A stretch of 64,000 nucleotides of DNA from Gaiellasilicea sp963765705 (GCA_963765705.1 CAVXXJ010000004.1:159391-223390), one strand, 5' to 3'; positions 42,247 through 51,424 are shown, numbered from the stretch's first letter. Numbers and translations are program-made. The notes: generated from the letters alone by a model not told the origin.

Positions 42247-43378
42247 CTAGCCGACCATCGTCTTCTTGCCGGCGGCTCCGACCTTGAAGACGGAAAACGT
42301 TGCGCCCTTCCTATCACCGTGCGCGGTGAAGCGGAGGCTGCCCCCGAGGACGATTTTCCGGATGAACGTCGCCCGCAGATGCCGCTGCACCTCGGCCCGG
42401 GTGGCCGAGCCGTCCGCGCAGGCCTTCTTGATCGCCGCGATCGCGGCCTGGGTGGCCACGTACACCGGCGGGCCGAAGTTGGCGACGAACCGCGCGCCGT
42501 AGCCCTCGACGAAGGCGGCGTTGCCCGGGAGCCCGCGAATGTCGGGCGCGAATGCCGCCACATACGAGCCGGCGATCCTGAAGTCTCCCGAGTAGAGGCC
42601 GTCGGAACCGAAGAGGGCGGCGTCCTTGCCCGCCTTCCTCAGCTGCTGACCGAAGATCTGTGCGTTCGCGGCGATCTGCCATGGCAGGAAGACGACATCG
42701 ACGCGGGAGCCGATCGTCGCCACGAGCGCGTCGAAGTCGGTCGCCTTCTGCGCAACCGACCGCCGTGTGACCTGGACGCCGGCTGCCTTCAACCTCGCCT
42801 GGGCGTCGTTCGCCAGCCGGCGTGAGTACGCCGACCGGTCGTCGACGACCACGACCTGCTTCGCCTTCAGCGTCCGGCGGATGAACCTCGCGATCGCCGG
42901 CGACTGGACTGTTGTCACTTGGGACAACGCGGAAGAAGCTCGGGATCGAGCCGTTCGTGAGCGGGGCACGGACGGCCGAGCCCGAGATGAACGGCAGCCG
43001 GTCGGCCCGCAGGAAGACCGGCGCGACCGCGAGCACCTCCTGGCTGCCGGCGGGGCCGACGACGGCGAGGACGCCCGGGTCGGCGTGGAACGTGCGCGCC
43101 ACTGTCGCGGCCCGCGCCGGCTCGAGCTGCGTGTCGCCTTCGAGCAACTTGATCTCACCGCGGGCGAGGTTGCGGATCGCGTACCGCGCGAAGCCGAGCT
43201 GCTCCTTGCCGATGAACGCCGCGTCGCCGGTGATCGGGCCCATGAAGCCGATCCGCGGGCGCTCGCACGCGGCGCTCGGAGCCGACGCAGCCGGTTGCGC
43301 GGTGTCTGCGCGCGCCAACGACACGGCGACGAGGCCGAGCGCTGCGACGAAGACCAGCGCTACGGAGCCGGAGTCAAT
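42247..43378 (-). CDS. Second LivK-type substrate-binding protein, frameshifted
   Basis: The N-terminal part, from a hydrophobic leader (VALVFVAALGLVAVSLARA), reads PRIGFMGPITGDAAFIGKEQ and PSFFRVVPSDN. One extra base near 42911 then throws the frame, and the protein resumes as VQSPAIARFIRRTLKAKQVV through GGSLRFTAHGDRKG to the stop at 42247. The junction aligns exactly with VVPNDFVQSPSI of LivK. No standard start codon exists; the frame opens inside the bicupin stop region (ATT at 43378). It may add ligand range to the same permease. Confidence 0.82.
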
Positions 43379-44097
43379 TGCGAGTTGTCCTCGTAAGCCC
43401 GTGATGCAGGATCGCCCGACGGGTGGAAGACGCCCAGGATCCGCATCATGCCCGGGCCGGTGTTCTCGATGCAGTGAACCTGCTCGGGCGGTAGGTGGAA
43501 GCAGGATCCGGGCCGAAGTGGGATCGACTCGCTGCCGATGTGCGCGAACCCCACGCCCTCGACGATGTAGCCGACCTCGTCGTAGGTGTGACTGTGGTCC
43601 GGTGCGCGGCACGGCTCGACGAGGCCGACGAACTGGGTCGCGTCCACGCAGCCGGCGTCCTGGTTGACGAGGTAGCGGAACGTGCGCTTCGCGTCGGCGC
43701 GGAGCTCGGGGCGGTCGGCGAAGCGGACGATCACTTCACGCGGCGGCCGGTACGCCTGCTCGACGGGCACGGTCGACGAGACGACGAGCAGCTCCTCGGG
43801 GCCGGGATTGTCGATCACGTAGGTCTCGCCGGCGCGAACGTAGGCGCCGGCTTCGGGCTCGAAGTCGTGCCGGTCTCCCTCGAGCTCGAGCGTCCCCCGG
43901 CCGGAGACGGCGTAGAGCAGCTCGTCGCGGTCGGCGGCTGCGCGCGGCAGCGACCGGCCGGGCGCGTAGCGGATGATGCGCTGCTCGAGCAGGGCCGACC
44001 CCGTGTGCGGGCCGTGCACGAGCTTCTCCAGGGCGGTGTCGCCCTCGACCCGGCGCCCCTCGACGTCCTCCTCGGCGATAACGGGTGTCGGCGGCAT
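43360..44097 (-). CDS. Bicupin protein (ureidoglycine aminohydrolase-like fold)
   Basis: Two cupin domains are visible. The first is about residues 40-115 (ELLYAVSGRGTLELEGDRH, AGAYVRAGETYVIDNPGP) and the second about 145-225 (DHSHTYDEVGYIVEGVGFAH, PGSCFHLPPEQVHCIENTG). The second has the metal-binding HxH...E...H pattern. The -10 of its promoter covers the ATG at 44106, so the leaderless ATG at 44097 is the better start. Bicupins of this size include (S)-ureidoglycine aminohydrolase and oxalate-type enzymes. Co-regulation with a HAAT importer suggests nitrogen-compound use. Confidence 0.8.
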   Translation of the reverse strand: MPPTPVIAEEDVEGRRVEGDTALEKLVHGPHTGSALLEQRIIRYAPGRSLPRAAADRDELLYAVSGRGTLELEGDRHDFEPEAGAYVRAGETYVIDNPGPEELLVVSSTVPVEQAYRPPREVIVRFADRPELRADAKRTFRYLVNQDAGCVDATQFVGLVEPCRAPDHSHTYDEVGYIVEGVGFAHIGSESIPLRPGSCFHLPPEQVHCIENTGPGMMRILGVFHPSGDPASRAYEDNSQLTPAP

Positions 44098-44103
44098 GAC
44101 CCC

Positions 44104-44136
44104 CATCTACCTGCTCGTCGCTGTCATGTCAACAGA
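44104..44136 (-). promoter_or_regulatory. Leaderless promoter of the bicupin gene with shared 15-bp element
   Basis: On the minus strand TTGACA (44132-44127) and TAGATG (44109-44104) are 17 bp apart, and the ATG at 44097 begins 6 nt after the -10. This is a leaderless arrangement. The -35 lies in TCTGTTGACATGACA, identical over 15 bp to the livK promoter. Confidence 0.6.
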
Positions 44137-44185
44137 GGTCTGGCTTCGCCTGCCTAATGTTGCCGGGGTCTCGTACACTCGGTCC

Positions 44186-45154
44186 GTGAACGTCGTCGAG
44201 GCGGTCGATCTCCGCCGCACCTACCGGGTCACGACGGGCGCAATCCGGCGCCGGTCGCACGACATCGAGGCGGTCCGGGGGGTGAGCTTCACGATCCGAG
44301 AGGGCGAGCTCTTCGGCCTGCTCGGGCCGAACGGCGCCGGCAAGACGACGACGATCAAGATGCTGATCACGCTCCTGATCCCCACATCGGGCAGCGCGCA
44401 CGTGCTCGGCCGGGACGTCGTCAAGGACGCGCGCTGGGTCCGCGAGCGGATCGGCTACGTGTTCGGCGGCGAGCGCGGCCTCTACGAGCGGCTGTCGGGC
44501 CTCGACAACCTGCGCTACTTCGCGGAGCTCTACGCCGTCGACCCTCGCCGCCAGCGCGCGCGCATCCACGAGCTGCTCGACCTGGTCGGGCTGAAGGGCC
44601 GCGAGGACGAGCGGGTCGAGGGCTACAGCCGCGGGATGCGGCAGCGGCTGCACATCGCGCGCGGGCTCCTGCACGACCCGCCGGTGCTCTTCCTCGACGA
44701 GCCGACGATCGGCATCGACCCGGTCGGAGCGCGCGAGCTGCGGGCGCTGATCGCCTCGCTGACCCAGTCCGGCAAGACCGTGCTGCTGACGACGCACTAC
44801 ATGTTCGAGGCGGACTCGCTCTGCGACCGGATCGCCGTGATCGCGAAGGGCGAGATCGTCGCGCAGGGGACGCCGCAGGAGCTCAAGGCGGCAGTGGAGG
44901 CGGGGAGCGTCGTCGAAGTGGAGGTCTTCGGGATCGACCAGCTGTCGGTCGAGCGGGTGCTGGCGCTCGAGGGCGTCCGCGCGGCAGTCGTCGAGGAGCA
45001 CGAGCAGAAGCAGCTCCTGATCGTCCAGACCGCGCCGGGTCTCGAGCTGACGCACGCCATCCTCTCCCAGCTGAACGGCACCGACGTCGGCCGGGTGTCC
45101 TCGCGGGAGCCGACGCTCGAGGACGCGTACATCCAGCTCGTGACCGCCGCGTGA
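44186..45154 (+). CDS. ABC exporter ATP-binding protein (ABC-2/DrrA type)
   Basis: The GTG at 44186 gives 322 residues: Walker A LLGPNGAGKTTTIKM, signature GYSRGMRQRLHIARGL, Walker B VLFLDEPTIGIDPVG, and a C-terminal domain of DrrA-type transporters (LTHAILSQLNGTDVGRVSSREPTLED in part). TACACT lies exactly 6 nt before the GTG, so it is probably leaderless. It is followed by two ABC-2 permeases. Such systems export drugs, lipids or polysaccharide precursors. Confidence 0.9.
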   Translation: MNVVEAVDLRRTYRVTTGAIRRRSHDIEAVRGVSFTIREGELFGLLGPNGAGKTTTIKMLITLLIPTSGSAHVLGRDVVKDARWVRERIGYVFGGERGLYERLSGLDNLRYFAELYAVDPRRQRARIHELLDLVGLKGREDERVEGYSRGMRQRLHIARGLLHDPPVLFLDEPTIGIDPVGARELRALIASLTQSGKTVLLTTHYMFEADSLCDRIAVIAKGEIVAQGTPQELKAAVEAGSVVEVEVFGIDQLSVERVLALEGVRAAVVEEHEQKQLLIVQTAPGLELTHAILSQLNGTDVGRVSSREPTLEDAYIQLVTAA

Positions 45155-45927
45155 CGCGCATCGCCCGGGTCGTGGCCCTCGGGCTCGTGATCCACGTCAA
45201 GCACCTCTCCCGGAACGCGTTCGACGTGATGGCGACCACGATCTGGCCGCTCGTCTACGCGACGCTCGCCTACTTCATGTTCCGCGCCGGCGGCGGGCCG
45301 GACACCCTCCTGCTGGCCTCGCTCGGCGCGACGGTGATGGGGATCTGGTCGATCACGACCGTCGGCGCGGCCGACGCGATCCAGCGGCAGCGCTGGGCCG
45401 GCGTGCTCGAGCTGCTCGTGGCGGCGCCGACGCCATTCTGGGCGGTGCTGCTCCCGATCACGATCGCGACCTCGACGATCGGGATCTACGCGCTCGTCTC
45501 GACGCTGCTCTGGGGCCGCTTCCTCTTCGGGATCCCGCTCGAGCTCGAGCAACCACTGCTCTTCGCGCTCTCGATCCCGCCGACGATCGTCTCGATCGGC
45601 CTGCTCGGCTTCGTGATGGCGTCCGTCGTCGTCCGCTTCCGGGCCGGCTGGGCGGTCGGAAACATGTTCGAGTACCCGGTCTGGCTCGTCACCGGGTTGC
45701 TGATCCCGGTCACGCTCCTGCCCTTCTGGGCGGAACCGGTCTCCTGGCTGCTCGCACCGACCTGGGGGATGAAGGCGCTCAGCGACTCGGCGATCACGGG
45801 TGGGTCGCCGCTCTTCGACATCGCCATGTGCCTCCTGCTCAGCGTCGGCTACGCCGTGGTGGGATCGATCCTGCTCGCGCACTTCCTCCAGTCGGCGCGT
45901 CGCCGCGCGACGCTGTCGCTGACATGA
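45151..45927 (+). CDS. ABC-2 type exporter permease (first)
   Basis: The GTG at 45151 overlaps the ATPase stop by 4 bp. The 258-residue protein has about six transmembrane helices (TTIWPLVYATLAYFMF, FWAVLLPITIATSTIGIYAL, ALSIPPTIVSIGLLGFVMA, MCLLLSVGYAVVGSILLAHF) and the ABC-2 core. It heterodimerises with the following permease. Confidence 0.87.
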   Translation: MTRIARVVALGLVIHVKHLSRNAFDVMATTIWPLVYATLAYFMFRAGGGPDTLLLASLGATVMGIWSITTVGAADAIQRQRWAGVLELLVAAPTPFWAVLLPITIATSTIGIYALVSTLLWGRFLFGIPLELEQPLLFALSIPPTIVSIGLLGFVMASVVVRFRAGWAVGNMFEYPVWLVTGLLIPVTLLPFWAEPVSWLLAPTWGMKALSDSAITGGSPLFDIAMCLLLSVGYAVVGSILLAHFLQSARRRATLSLT

Positions 45928-45937
45928 GCGCTTCGAC

Positions 45938-46723
45938 GTGAGCGCCGCCAGAGTCGCGCTCGTCGGCGGGTTGATCAGCTTCAGGGGTCTCTTTGCCTGG
46001 CTGCACCCCGCCATCTTCGTGCCGACGCTGATCGTGCCGCCGGTCTTCCAGGTGCTCTTCTTCGCGTATCTCGGCCGTGCGGCGGAGCTCGAGTCGGACA
46101 CGTTCTATGTCGTCGGCAACTCGATCCAGCTCACGGCCGTTCCGGGGCTCTTCGCGATCAGCCATGCGATCAACGGCGAGCGCAAGAGCCAGACGCTGGC
46201 GTCGCTGCTCGCGTCCCCGGCGAGCCGTGTCGCGCTCTTTCTCGGCCGCAGCCTGCCGGTGATGGCGATCGGCCTGATCGTCTCCCTCGTCAGCTTCGCG
46301 GTCGGCACGCTCCTGCTCGACGTCGACTTCGCCGCGCGCTCGCTGCCCTCGCTCGTGATCGTGATCGTGGCGGCGACGTTCTCGTGCACGGCTCTCGGCA
46401 TCGCACACGCGGCGATCGGGCTGCGCGTGCGCGAGATGGCTGTCTTCTCCAACCTGGTCTTCGCCATCCTGCTCGTCTTCTGCGGTGTCAACGTGCCGCT
46501 GGACGACCTGCCGGGCTGGATGAGCACGGCGGCCCAGGGCCTGCCGGTCACGCATGCCGTCGAGGCGGGCCGCGAGATCGCCGCCGGCGCCTCGCTCGAC
46601 AGCGTCGCGGGGCTGCTCGCGACCGAGCTCGGGATCGGGGTCGCGTACCTGCTGATCGGCTTGGCGCTGCTGCGGCACTTCGAGCACGTCGCGCGCCACC
46701 GAGCGACGATCGAGTTGGTCTAG
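45938..46723 (+). CDS. ABC-2 type exporter permease (second)
   Basis: The 261-residue permease begins 10 bp after the first. It has about six helices (FVPTLIVPPVFQVLFFAYLG, VMAIGLIVSLVSFAVGTLLL, LVIVIVAATFSCTALGIAHA, LGIGVAYLLIGLALL). An INGERKSQTLASLLASP segment corresponds to the conserved cytoplasmic loop of ABC-2 permeases. Together with the two genes before it, it forms a complete exporter. Confidence 0.87.
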   Translation: MSAARVALVGGLISFRGLFAWLHPAIFVPTLIVPPVFQVLFFAYLGRAAELESDTFYVVGNSIQLTAVPGLFAISHAINGERKSQTLASLLASPASRVALFLGRSLPVMAIGLIVSLVSFAVGTLLLDVDFAARSLPSLVIVIVAATFSCTALGIAHAAIGLRVREMAVFSNLVFAILLVFCGVNVPLDDLPGWMSTAAQGLPVTHAVEAGREIAAGASLDSVAGLLATELGIGVAYLLIGLALLRHFEHVARHRATIELV

Positions 46724-46730
46724 AAACGCT

Positions 46731-47438
46731 TTAGAGCTCGAAGATCTCGAAGTCCTTCCCCAACACGTGGACGGCGACGTTCCGCACCGGCACGGGGCCG
46801 AGGTCGGCCGCGAACGAGCCGCGATGGGCGTGCCCGTGCAGGACGAGATCGGGCCGGTGGGCGCCGATCGGCGCCGCGAGGCGCGACGAGCCGAGGAACG
46901 CCCAGATCGGCTCCGGCTCACCGACGAGCGTCTCCGGGACCGGTGCGTAGTGAAGGAGGACGATCCGGCGATGACAGCCGGAGATCGCCTCGAGGCCGGC
47001 TTCGAGCGCCTCCACCTCGTGCGTCGTCTCGGCGTAGACCTCCCGCAGCAGCGGCTCGCCGAAGTCGGGCAGCTCCGCGCCGGGGAAGCCGCCGACGAAT
47101 CCCTTGACACCGACGATCCCGAGCTCGACCGCGCCGACCTCGTGCACGGCGTAGTCGCGCTGGAGCACCCGGATGCCGGCGTCCTCCAGCATCGCGACCA
47201 CCTCGTCGCAGCGGTTCGAGTGGTAGTCGTGGTTGCCGAGCACCGCATAGACGGGTAGCTCGAGTGGCCGGCACGCGTCGGCGAGCACGGCCGCCTGCTC
47301 CGGCTCGCCGTGCGTCGTCAGGTCGCCCGCGAGCAGCACGACGTCCGCCTGCTCCTGCACCGCCGCGAACGCGTGCACGATCCGCTCGCGCAGCGGTTCG
47401 GCGCAATGGATGTCTCCCGCCGCGGCAACACGGATCAT
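46731..47438 (-). CDS. Calcineurin-like metallophosphoesterase
   Basis: From the ATG at 47438 the protein has 235 residues with the dimetal phosphoesterase motifs: VAAAGDIHCAE (D-x-H), VVLLAGDLTTHG (GD), AVLGNHDYHSN (GNHD), IVLLHYAP and LVLHGHAHRG (GHxH). It is a cytoplasmic phosphatase or nuclease; the substrate is unknown. Its 3' end is 7 bp from the convergent exporter permease. Confidence 0.9.
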   Translation of the reverse strand: MIRVAAAGDIHCAEPLRERIVHAFAAVQEQADVVLLAGDLTTHGEPEQAAVLADACRPLELPVYAVLGNHDYHSNRCDEVVAMLEDAGIRVLQRDYAVHEVGAVELGIVGVKGFVGGFPGAELPDFGEPLLREVYAETTHEVEALEAGLEAISGCHRRIVLLHYAPVPETLVGEPEPIWAFLGSSRLAAPIGAHRPDLVLHGHAHRGSFAADLGPVPVRNVAVHVLGKDFEIFEL

Positions 47439-47500
47439 CGCTCGGGCATGTTCACATGCCGCGGCTTTCACAAACGGGATCCGGGGTATAGGCCGGAACC

Positions 47501-48106
47501 ATGGCCTTTACTCCGTCGGAGAACTTTCCCGACCTGATCGACGCGATGAAGCTCGCCGCGGGGGCGTTGCGCGACGCCGAGGTGCCGTACATCCTCGGCG
47601 GCGGGCTGGCCGCCTGGGCTCGCGGCGGGCCTCCGACCGAGCACGACATCGACTTCTTCGTCCGCGAGGAGGATGCCGAGCGCGCGCTGGCGGCGCTCGA
47701 AGCCGCAGGCATGAGGCCCGAGCGCCCGCCCGAGGACTGGCTGCTGAAGGCCTGGTCGGGAGAGACGCTGGTCGACCTGATCTTCCACCCCGCCGGCGGC
47801 AAGATCGACGACGGCTACTTCGAGCGGGCCGACGAGATCGAGGTCGCATCGCAGCGGATGCCGGTCGCATCGCTCGCGGACGTGCTGACGACCAAGCTGC
47901 TCGCCCTGACCGAGCAGGAGCCGGACCTCTCGTCCGTGCTCGAGCTCGCGCGCTCGCTGCGGGAGCAGATCGACTGGGACCTCGTCCGCACCCGCACCGC
48001 CGACTCACCGTTCGCGCGCGCCTTCTTCACCCTCGTCGAGGAGCTCGGCGTCGTGGACGAGCCGGCCGCCCAGACAGGCGGCCGGCTCGAATCACGTCCT
48101 ACTTGA
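47501..48106 (+). CDS. Nucleotidyltransferase-fold protein (MNT/aminoglycoside-adenylyl type)
   Basis: The 201-residue protein shows the polymerase-beta-like pattern VPYILGGGLAAWARGGPPTE followed by HDIDFFVREEDAERALAALE, that is G-G..(12-15)..D-x-D, and a later third acidic residue (LVDLIFHP). Such chromosomal proteins are often antitoxin partners or orphan minimal nucleotidyltransferases. No HEPN gene is next to it. It overlaps the convergent subtilisin gene by 8 bp. Confidence 0.8.
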   Translation: MAFTPSENFPDLIDAMKLAAGALRDAEVPYILGGGLAAWARGGPPTEHDIDFFVREEDAERALAALEAAGMRPERPPEDWLLKAWSGETLVDLIFHPAGGKIDDGYFERADEIEVASQRMPVASLADVLTTKLLALTEQEPDLSSVLELARSLREQIDWDLVRTRTADSPFARAFFTLVEELGVVDEPAAQTGGRLESRPT

Positions 48107-49556
48107 CGGCGTTGTAGGCGTTCACCTCGCCGGCGCCGTAGAAGCCGTTGCGGCTTCCTCCGGTGCACTCGGCGAGGTACTGGTCGAGACCCGGACGCGG
48201 GTTGTAGACCCCCTCGGGACACGGCAGCCTCTCGGCCGTGCGCTCGAGGAAGGACGCCAGTGCGGCCGGCTGCAAGCCCGGATGCGCGGAGAGGGCGAGT
48301 GCTGCGACCCCGGCCGCGTGCGGGCTGGCCATCGACGTGCCCTGTGAGTAGCCCCAACCGCCGACGACCGAGGACAGGACCGCGTGCGTGATCGTCGAGA
48401 CGGCCGGGTTCGGCTGCCGCGTGTCACCGCCGGGCGCGGTGACGTCGACGACGCCCTGGCCGTAGGAGGAGTAGTAGCTCTTCAGCCGCTCGGTGCCGAC
48501 CGCCGAGACGGTGACGACTCCGGGCGCCTCTGCAGGCAGATCGACGCAGGCGCCGTTGATCTCGCGGGTCTCGGGCGGCGAGCTGCCGTCGTTCGGGCTC
48601 CCGGAGTCGATGAACTTGTGCTGCAGGTCGACGTTCGAGTTCCCAGCTGAGGCGATGTTGAGCACGCCCTTCGACTGCGAGTACCGGATCGCGCGCTGCA
48701 CGGCCTGCCAGACCGGCCGCTGCCGCGCGTCGTTGCGGCAGTTGAACTCCCACGGGTCGATGAAGTAGCTGTTGTTCGTGATCTGCATGCCGTGGTCGGC
48801 GGCCCAGACGAAGCCGCACACCGCCGCCTCGGGAAAGATGAAGCCGGCGTCGGTGACGACCTTCACCGAGGCGACCTTGGCGCCCGGTGCGACGCCTGCG
48901 ATGCCGACGCCGTTGATCGCTGCGGCGATCGTTCCCGCGACATGCGTGCCGTGGCTGGAGGTGGTGGGATTCCAGGCCGCCTCGGCCGTGTTGGGGACCC
49001 CGCCGAGGCAGGAGGCGCTCTTGTCCTTCGCGATCTGCGTCGCCAGGTCCGGGTGCGTGCTCGAGATGCCGCTGTCGAGCACACCCACGACGACGTTGGG
49101 GCTGCCGGTGGTCACCGCGTGCGCCTCGGCGACGTCGATCTGCGTCATGTCCCACTGCTGGCTCCAGAGAGGCTCGCCCGTCGGATTGCCCGTGGCCTCC
49201 TGTGCGGTGGAGCCGATGACCTGGAGCGATTCCTCCTCCTCGAGCGGGGTGCCGAGCCCGGTCGTAGAGGCGACGGCCTCGACACCCGCGCCGGAGGCAG
49301 CGGTCGCGAAGCCAGGATTGGTCGAGCGGGCCACGAGGACGCCGATCTGTGGGTAGGCGGCGACGACTGTGCCGCCCGCCGCGGCGACCCGCGCCGTGGC
49401 CTTGGCGGTCGAGTGGCCCTGAGGTGCGAGCACCAGATAGGTGGCGTCCGCGCCGGCGGCGGTCGCCGGAGCGCTGTGTACTGCGCCGACGGCGAAGCTG
49501 CCGGCAAGGGCAACCGCGAGCGCGGCTGTCAGAATCTTGCGGTTGATGCCTCTCAC
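48099..49556 (-). CDS. Secreted subtilisin-like serine protease (S8)
   Basis: The 485-residue preproprotein has a signal peptide (residues 1 to about 34), an I9-like propeptide (about 37-105) and a subtilase domain. The catalytic residues are D161 (VVGVLDSGIS), H202 (SSHGTHVAGT) and S408 (SQGTSMASPHAAG), with oxyanion N306 (ASAGNSN). A short C-terminal part ends GAGEVNAYNAVK. It is an extracellular protease. No sorting signal is visible. Confidence 0.93.
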   Translation of the reverse strand: MRGINRKILTAALAVALAGSFAVGAVHSAPATAAGADATYLVLAPQGHSTAKATARVAAAGGTVVAAYPQIGVLVARSTNPGFATAASGAGVEAVASTTGLGTPLEEEESLQVIGSTAQEATGNPTGEPLWSQQWDMTQIDVAEAHAVTTGSPNVVVGVLDSGISSTHPDLATQIAKDKSASCLGGVPNTAEAAWNPTTSSHGTHVAGTIAAAINGVGIAGVAPGAKVASVKVVTDAGFIFPEAAVCGFVWAADHGMQITNNSYFIDPWEFNCRNDARQRPVWQAVQRAIRYSQSKGVLNIASAGNSNVDLQHKFIDSGSPNDGSSPPETREINGACVDLPAEAPGVVTVSAVGTERLKSYYSSYGQGVVDVTAPGGDTRQPNPAVSTITHAVLSSVVGGWGYSQGTSMASPHAAGVAALALSAHPGLQPAALASFLERTAERLPCPEGVYNPRPGLDQYLAECTGGSRNGFYGAGEVNAYNAVK

Positions 49557-49598
49557 GAATGAACCTCCTCAGTAGACGACGCGGAACCGTAGCGGGTC

Positions 49599-50414
49599 TT
49601 ACGTTTCGAAGAAGAACAGCTGCCAGGCTTCCCACCACGTGGGCGCCTCGACGCGGATCGTGCGGCCGTCGAGCCGCTCGACGCCGGGGTGAAAGCGGAG
49701 CCGGTCGGCCGGGTCGGTGCGCTTGAACTCGACCTTGACCTCGCAGGGGCTGCCTGGGTCGTAGGGCGGAACCGCCTTCAGGTCGGCGAGCGCCTGCTTC
49801 GACCCTTCCTCGAGCAGCTGCCGGGCGCGGACGGGCGGGATCATCCGCGCGGACGCTGCGCCGAGACCCTTCTTCACCACCACCGTCGTCAGGCCGTCGC
49901 CCAGGAGAGCCTTCCCCTCCTCGCAGGCGGCCTCGTCGCCGGTCACGAGCAGGACCGGGCAGCCCCACGTGCCGCAGAGCGCCGCGTTGATCCCCGTCTC
50001 GCCCACCTCGACGCCGTTGAACCAGAGCCGCTGGTAGTCACGGCCGGAGACGGTGTGGTTCATGTTCCCCAGCTGCTCGCCCGCCCTCGCGTGCATGCCG
50101 ATGAAGAGCGCCGCGTCACAGCCCTGCTCGAGGAACTCCGTGTAGCCGGTCCACTCCTCCTGCACGACCCACTCACAGTCGGGGTGCAGGTTCTCGGGGA
50201 TCAGAGAGTTGAACGTCCAGCCGCCGCCGGCGCCGTGACAGTCCATGACGACGATCTCCGTGGCGCCTCCGGCCTTCGCCCCACGCACCGCCGCGTTGAT
50301 CTCCTCGGTGTAGAGCTTGCGGGCCTCCTCGTACATCGGATCGCCGCCGCTCGTCTGCTCGGGCTTGACGATGCCCGAGACCCCTTCCATGTCGCTGATG
50401 ATGTGGACGCGCAT
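49599..50414 (-). CDS. M55-family D-aminopeptidase (DppA-like)
   Basis: The 271-residue protein carries M55 metal motifs: HIISDMEGVSGIV (D8-x-E10), VVMDCHGAGGG, FIGMHARAG and GNMNHTVSG, with VEVGETGINAALCG. DppA releases D-amino acids from D-Ala peptides in the cytoplasm, in self-compartmentalised decamers. It lies divergently from the SDR gene. It could recycle cell-wall D-Ala peptides. Confidence 0.92.
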   Translation of the reverse strand: MRVHIISDMEGVSGIVKPEQTSGGDPMYEEARKLYTEEINAAVRGAKAGGATEIVVMDCHGAGGGWTFNSLIPENLHPDCEWVVQEEWTGYTEFLEQGCDAALFIGMHARAGEQLGNMNHTVSGRDYQRLWFNGVEVGETGINAALCGTWGCPVLLVTGDEAACEEGKALLGDGLTTVVVKKGLGAASARMIPPVRARQLLEEGSKQALADLKAVPPYDPGSPCEVKVEFKRTDPADRLRFHPGVERLDGRTIRVEAPTWWEAWQLFFFET

Positions 50415-50433
50415 GCCGGTAGGTTAAGCGCTC

Positions 50434-51210
50434 GTGGAAACCGGGCTCTCAGGCAAAGGCGTGCTGGTCACCGGTGCGTCGGGCGGCATCGGCTCTGCGT
50501 GTGCGCGCGAGTTCGCGGGCGAGGGGGCCCGGGTCGCAGTTCACTACCACCGCGGTGAGGAGCGGGCGCGAGCCTTGGCGGCCGAGCTCGGTGGAGCGCC
50601 CGTGCTCAGGGCCGATCTGACCGACGAGCTCGAGGTCGACCGCCTCTTCGAAGAGGCGCGCTCGGCGCTCGGCCAGATCGACGTGTGCGCCGCCGTCGCC
50701 GGTGTCTGGCCGTCGGAGGACGTACCCGTCTGGGAGTTGTCACTCGAGCGGTGGGAGCTGACGCTGCGCCAGAACCTGACGAGCTCCTTCCTGACCGCCC
50801 GCGGCTTTCTCCGCGAGGTCGAGCGCAACGGGCACGGCTCGCTCGTGCTCGTCGGCTCGACGGCCGGGATCGTCGGCGAGGCGGGCCACGCGGACTACGC
50901 GGCCGCGAAGTCGGCGTTGCTCGGAGGCCTGCTCCTGAGCCTGAAGAACGAGATCGTCCGCGTCGCGCCGACTGCACGCGTGAACGCGGTCGCCCCGGGC
51001 TGGACCGAGTCGGCGATGACGCGGGGGCACGTCGACCCGGAGGCGGTCCGCCGGATCTCGCGCACGATGGCGCTGCGGAAGATCGCCCAGCCGGAGGACG
51101 TCGCCCGGCAGGTCGTCGTTCTCGCGTCGGACGAGCTCTCCGGCCACGTCACGGGCCAGGTCGTCACGGTCGCGGGCGGGATGGAAGGCCGCATGCTGCA
51201 CGAGGACTAG
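50434..51210 (+). CDS. Short-chain dehydrogenase/reductase (SDR)
   Basis: The GTG at 50434 gives 258 residues of a classical SDR: VLVTGASGGIGSACARE (TGxxxGxG), AAVAGVWPSED in place of NNAG, catalytic Ser in LVLVGSTAG, Tyr-x3-Lys in DYAAAKSALLGG, and PGWTESAMTR. NNAG is replaced by AVAG, a modest deviation. It is a FabG-like reductase of unknown substrate, with a strong hairpin after the stop. Confidence 0.9.
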   Translation: METGLSGKGVLVTGASGGIGSACAREFAGEGARVAVHYHRGEERARALAAELGGAPVLRADLTDELEVDRLFEEARSALGQIDVCAAVAGVWPSEDVPVWELSLERWELTLRQNLTSSFLTARGFLREVERNGHGSLVLVGSTAGIVGEAGHADYAAAKSALLGGLLLSLKNEIVRVAPTARVNAVAPGWTESAMTRGHVDPEAVRRISRTMALRKIAQPEDVARQVVVLASDELSGHVTGQVVTVAGGMEGRMLHED

Positions 51211-51218
51211 AGAACGAA

Positions 51219-51244
51219 AAAGCGACGGCTTACGCCGCCGCTTT
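51219..51244. terminator. Bidirectional hairpin after the SDR gene
   Basis: AAAGCG-A-CGGC and GCCG-C-CGCTTT pair around a TTAC loop with one mismatch. A-rich bases on the left give a U-run on the minus strand, and CTTT follows on the plus strand. It begins 8 bp after the SDR stop and is a likely intrinsic terminator. Confidence 0.7.
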
Positions 51245-51395
51245 GTGCTCATCACGCCGCAGGAAAGATTGCCGTCAGTCCCTCGAGCAGGATGAGCCGT
51301 TCACTGCATCGGCAACATCAGTGCAAAGCTTGACTCAAATGTCGTCGGCGGCCGCAGGCCGCCCTTCAGGGGTCTTCGCGCGACGCAGAAAAGGA

Positions 51396-51422
51396 GAGGG
51401 GCCCCGCCGCCAGGGGCCCCTC
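51396..51422. terminator. Perfect 10-bp GC hairpin before the riboswitch-like leader
   Basis: GAGGGGCCCC and GGGGCCCCTC form a perfect stem with a 7-nt loop. On the minus strand the stem is followed by TCCTTTTC, so it may terminate antisense transcription. On the plus strand it would lie at the 5' edge of the cobalamin-riboswitch-like leader and could be an extra stem of it. Confidence 0.4.
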
Positions 51423-51424
51423 TT

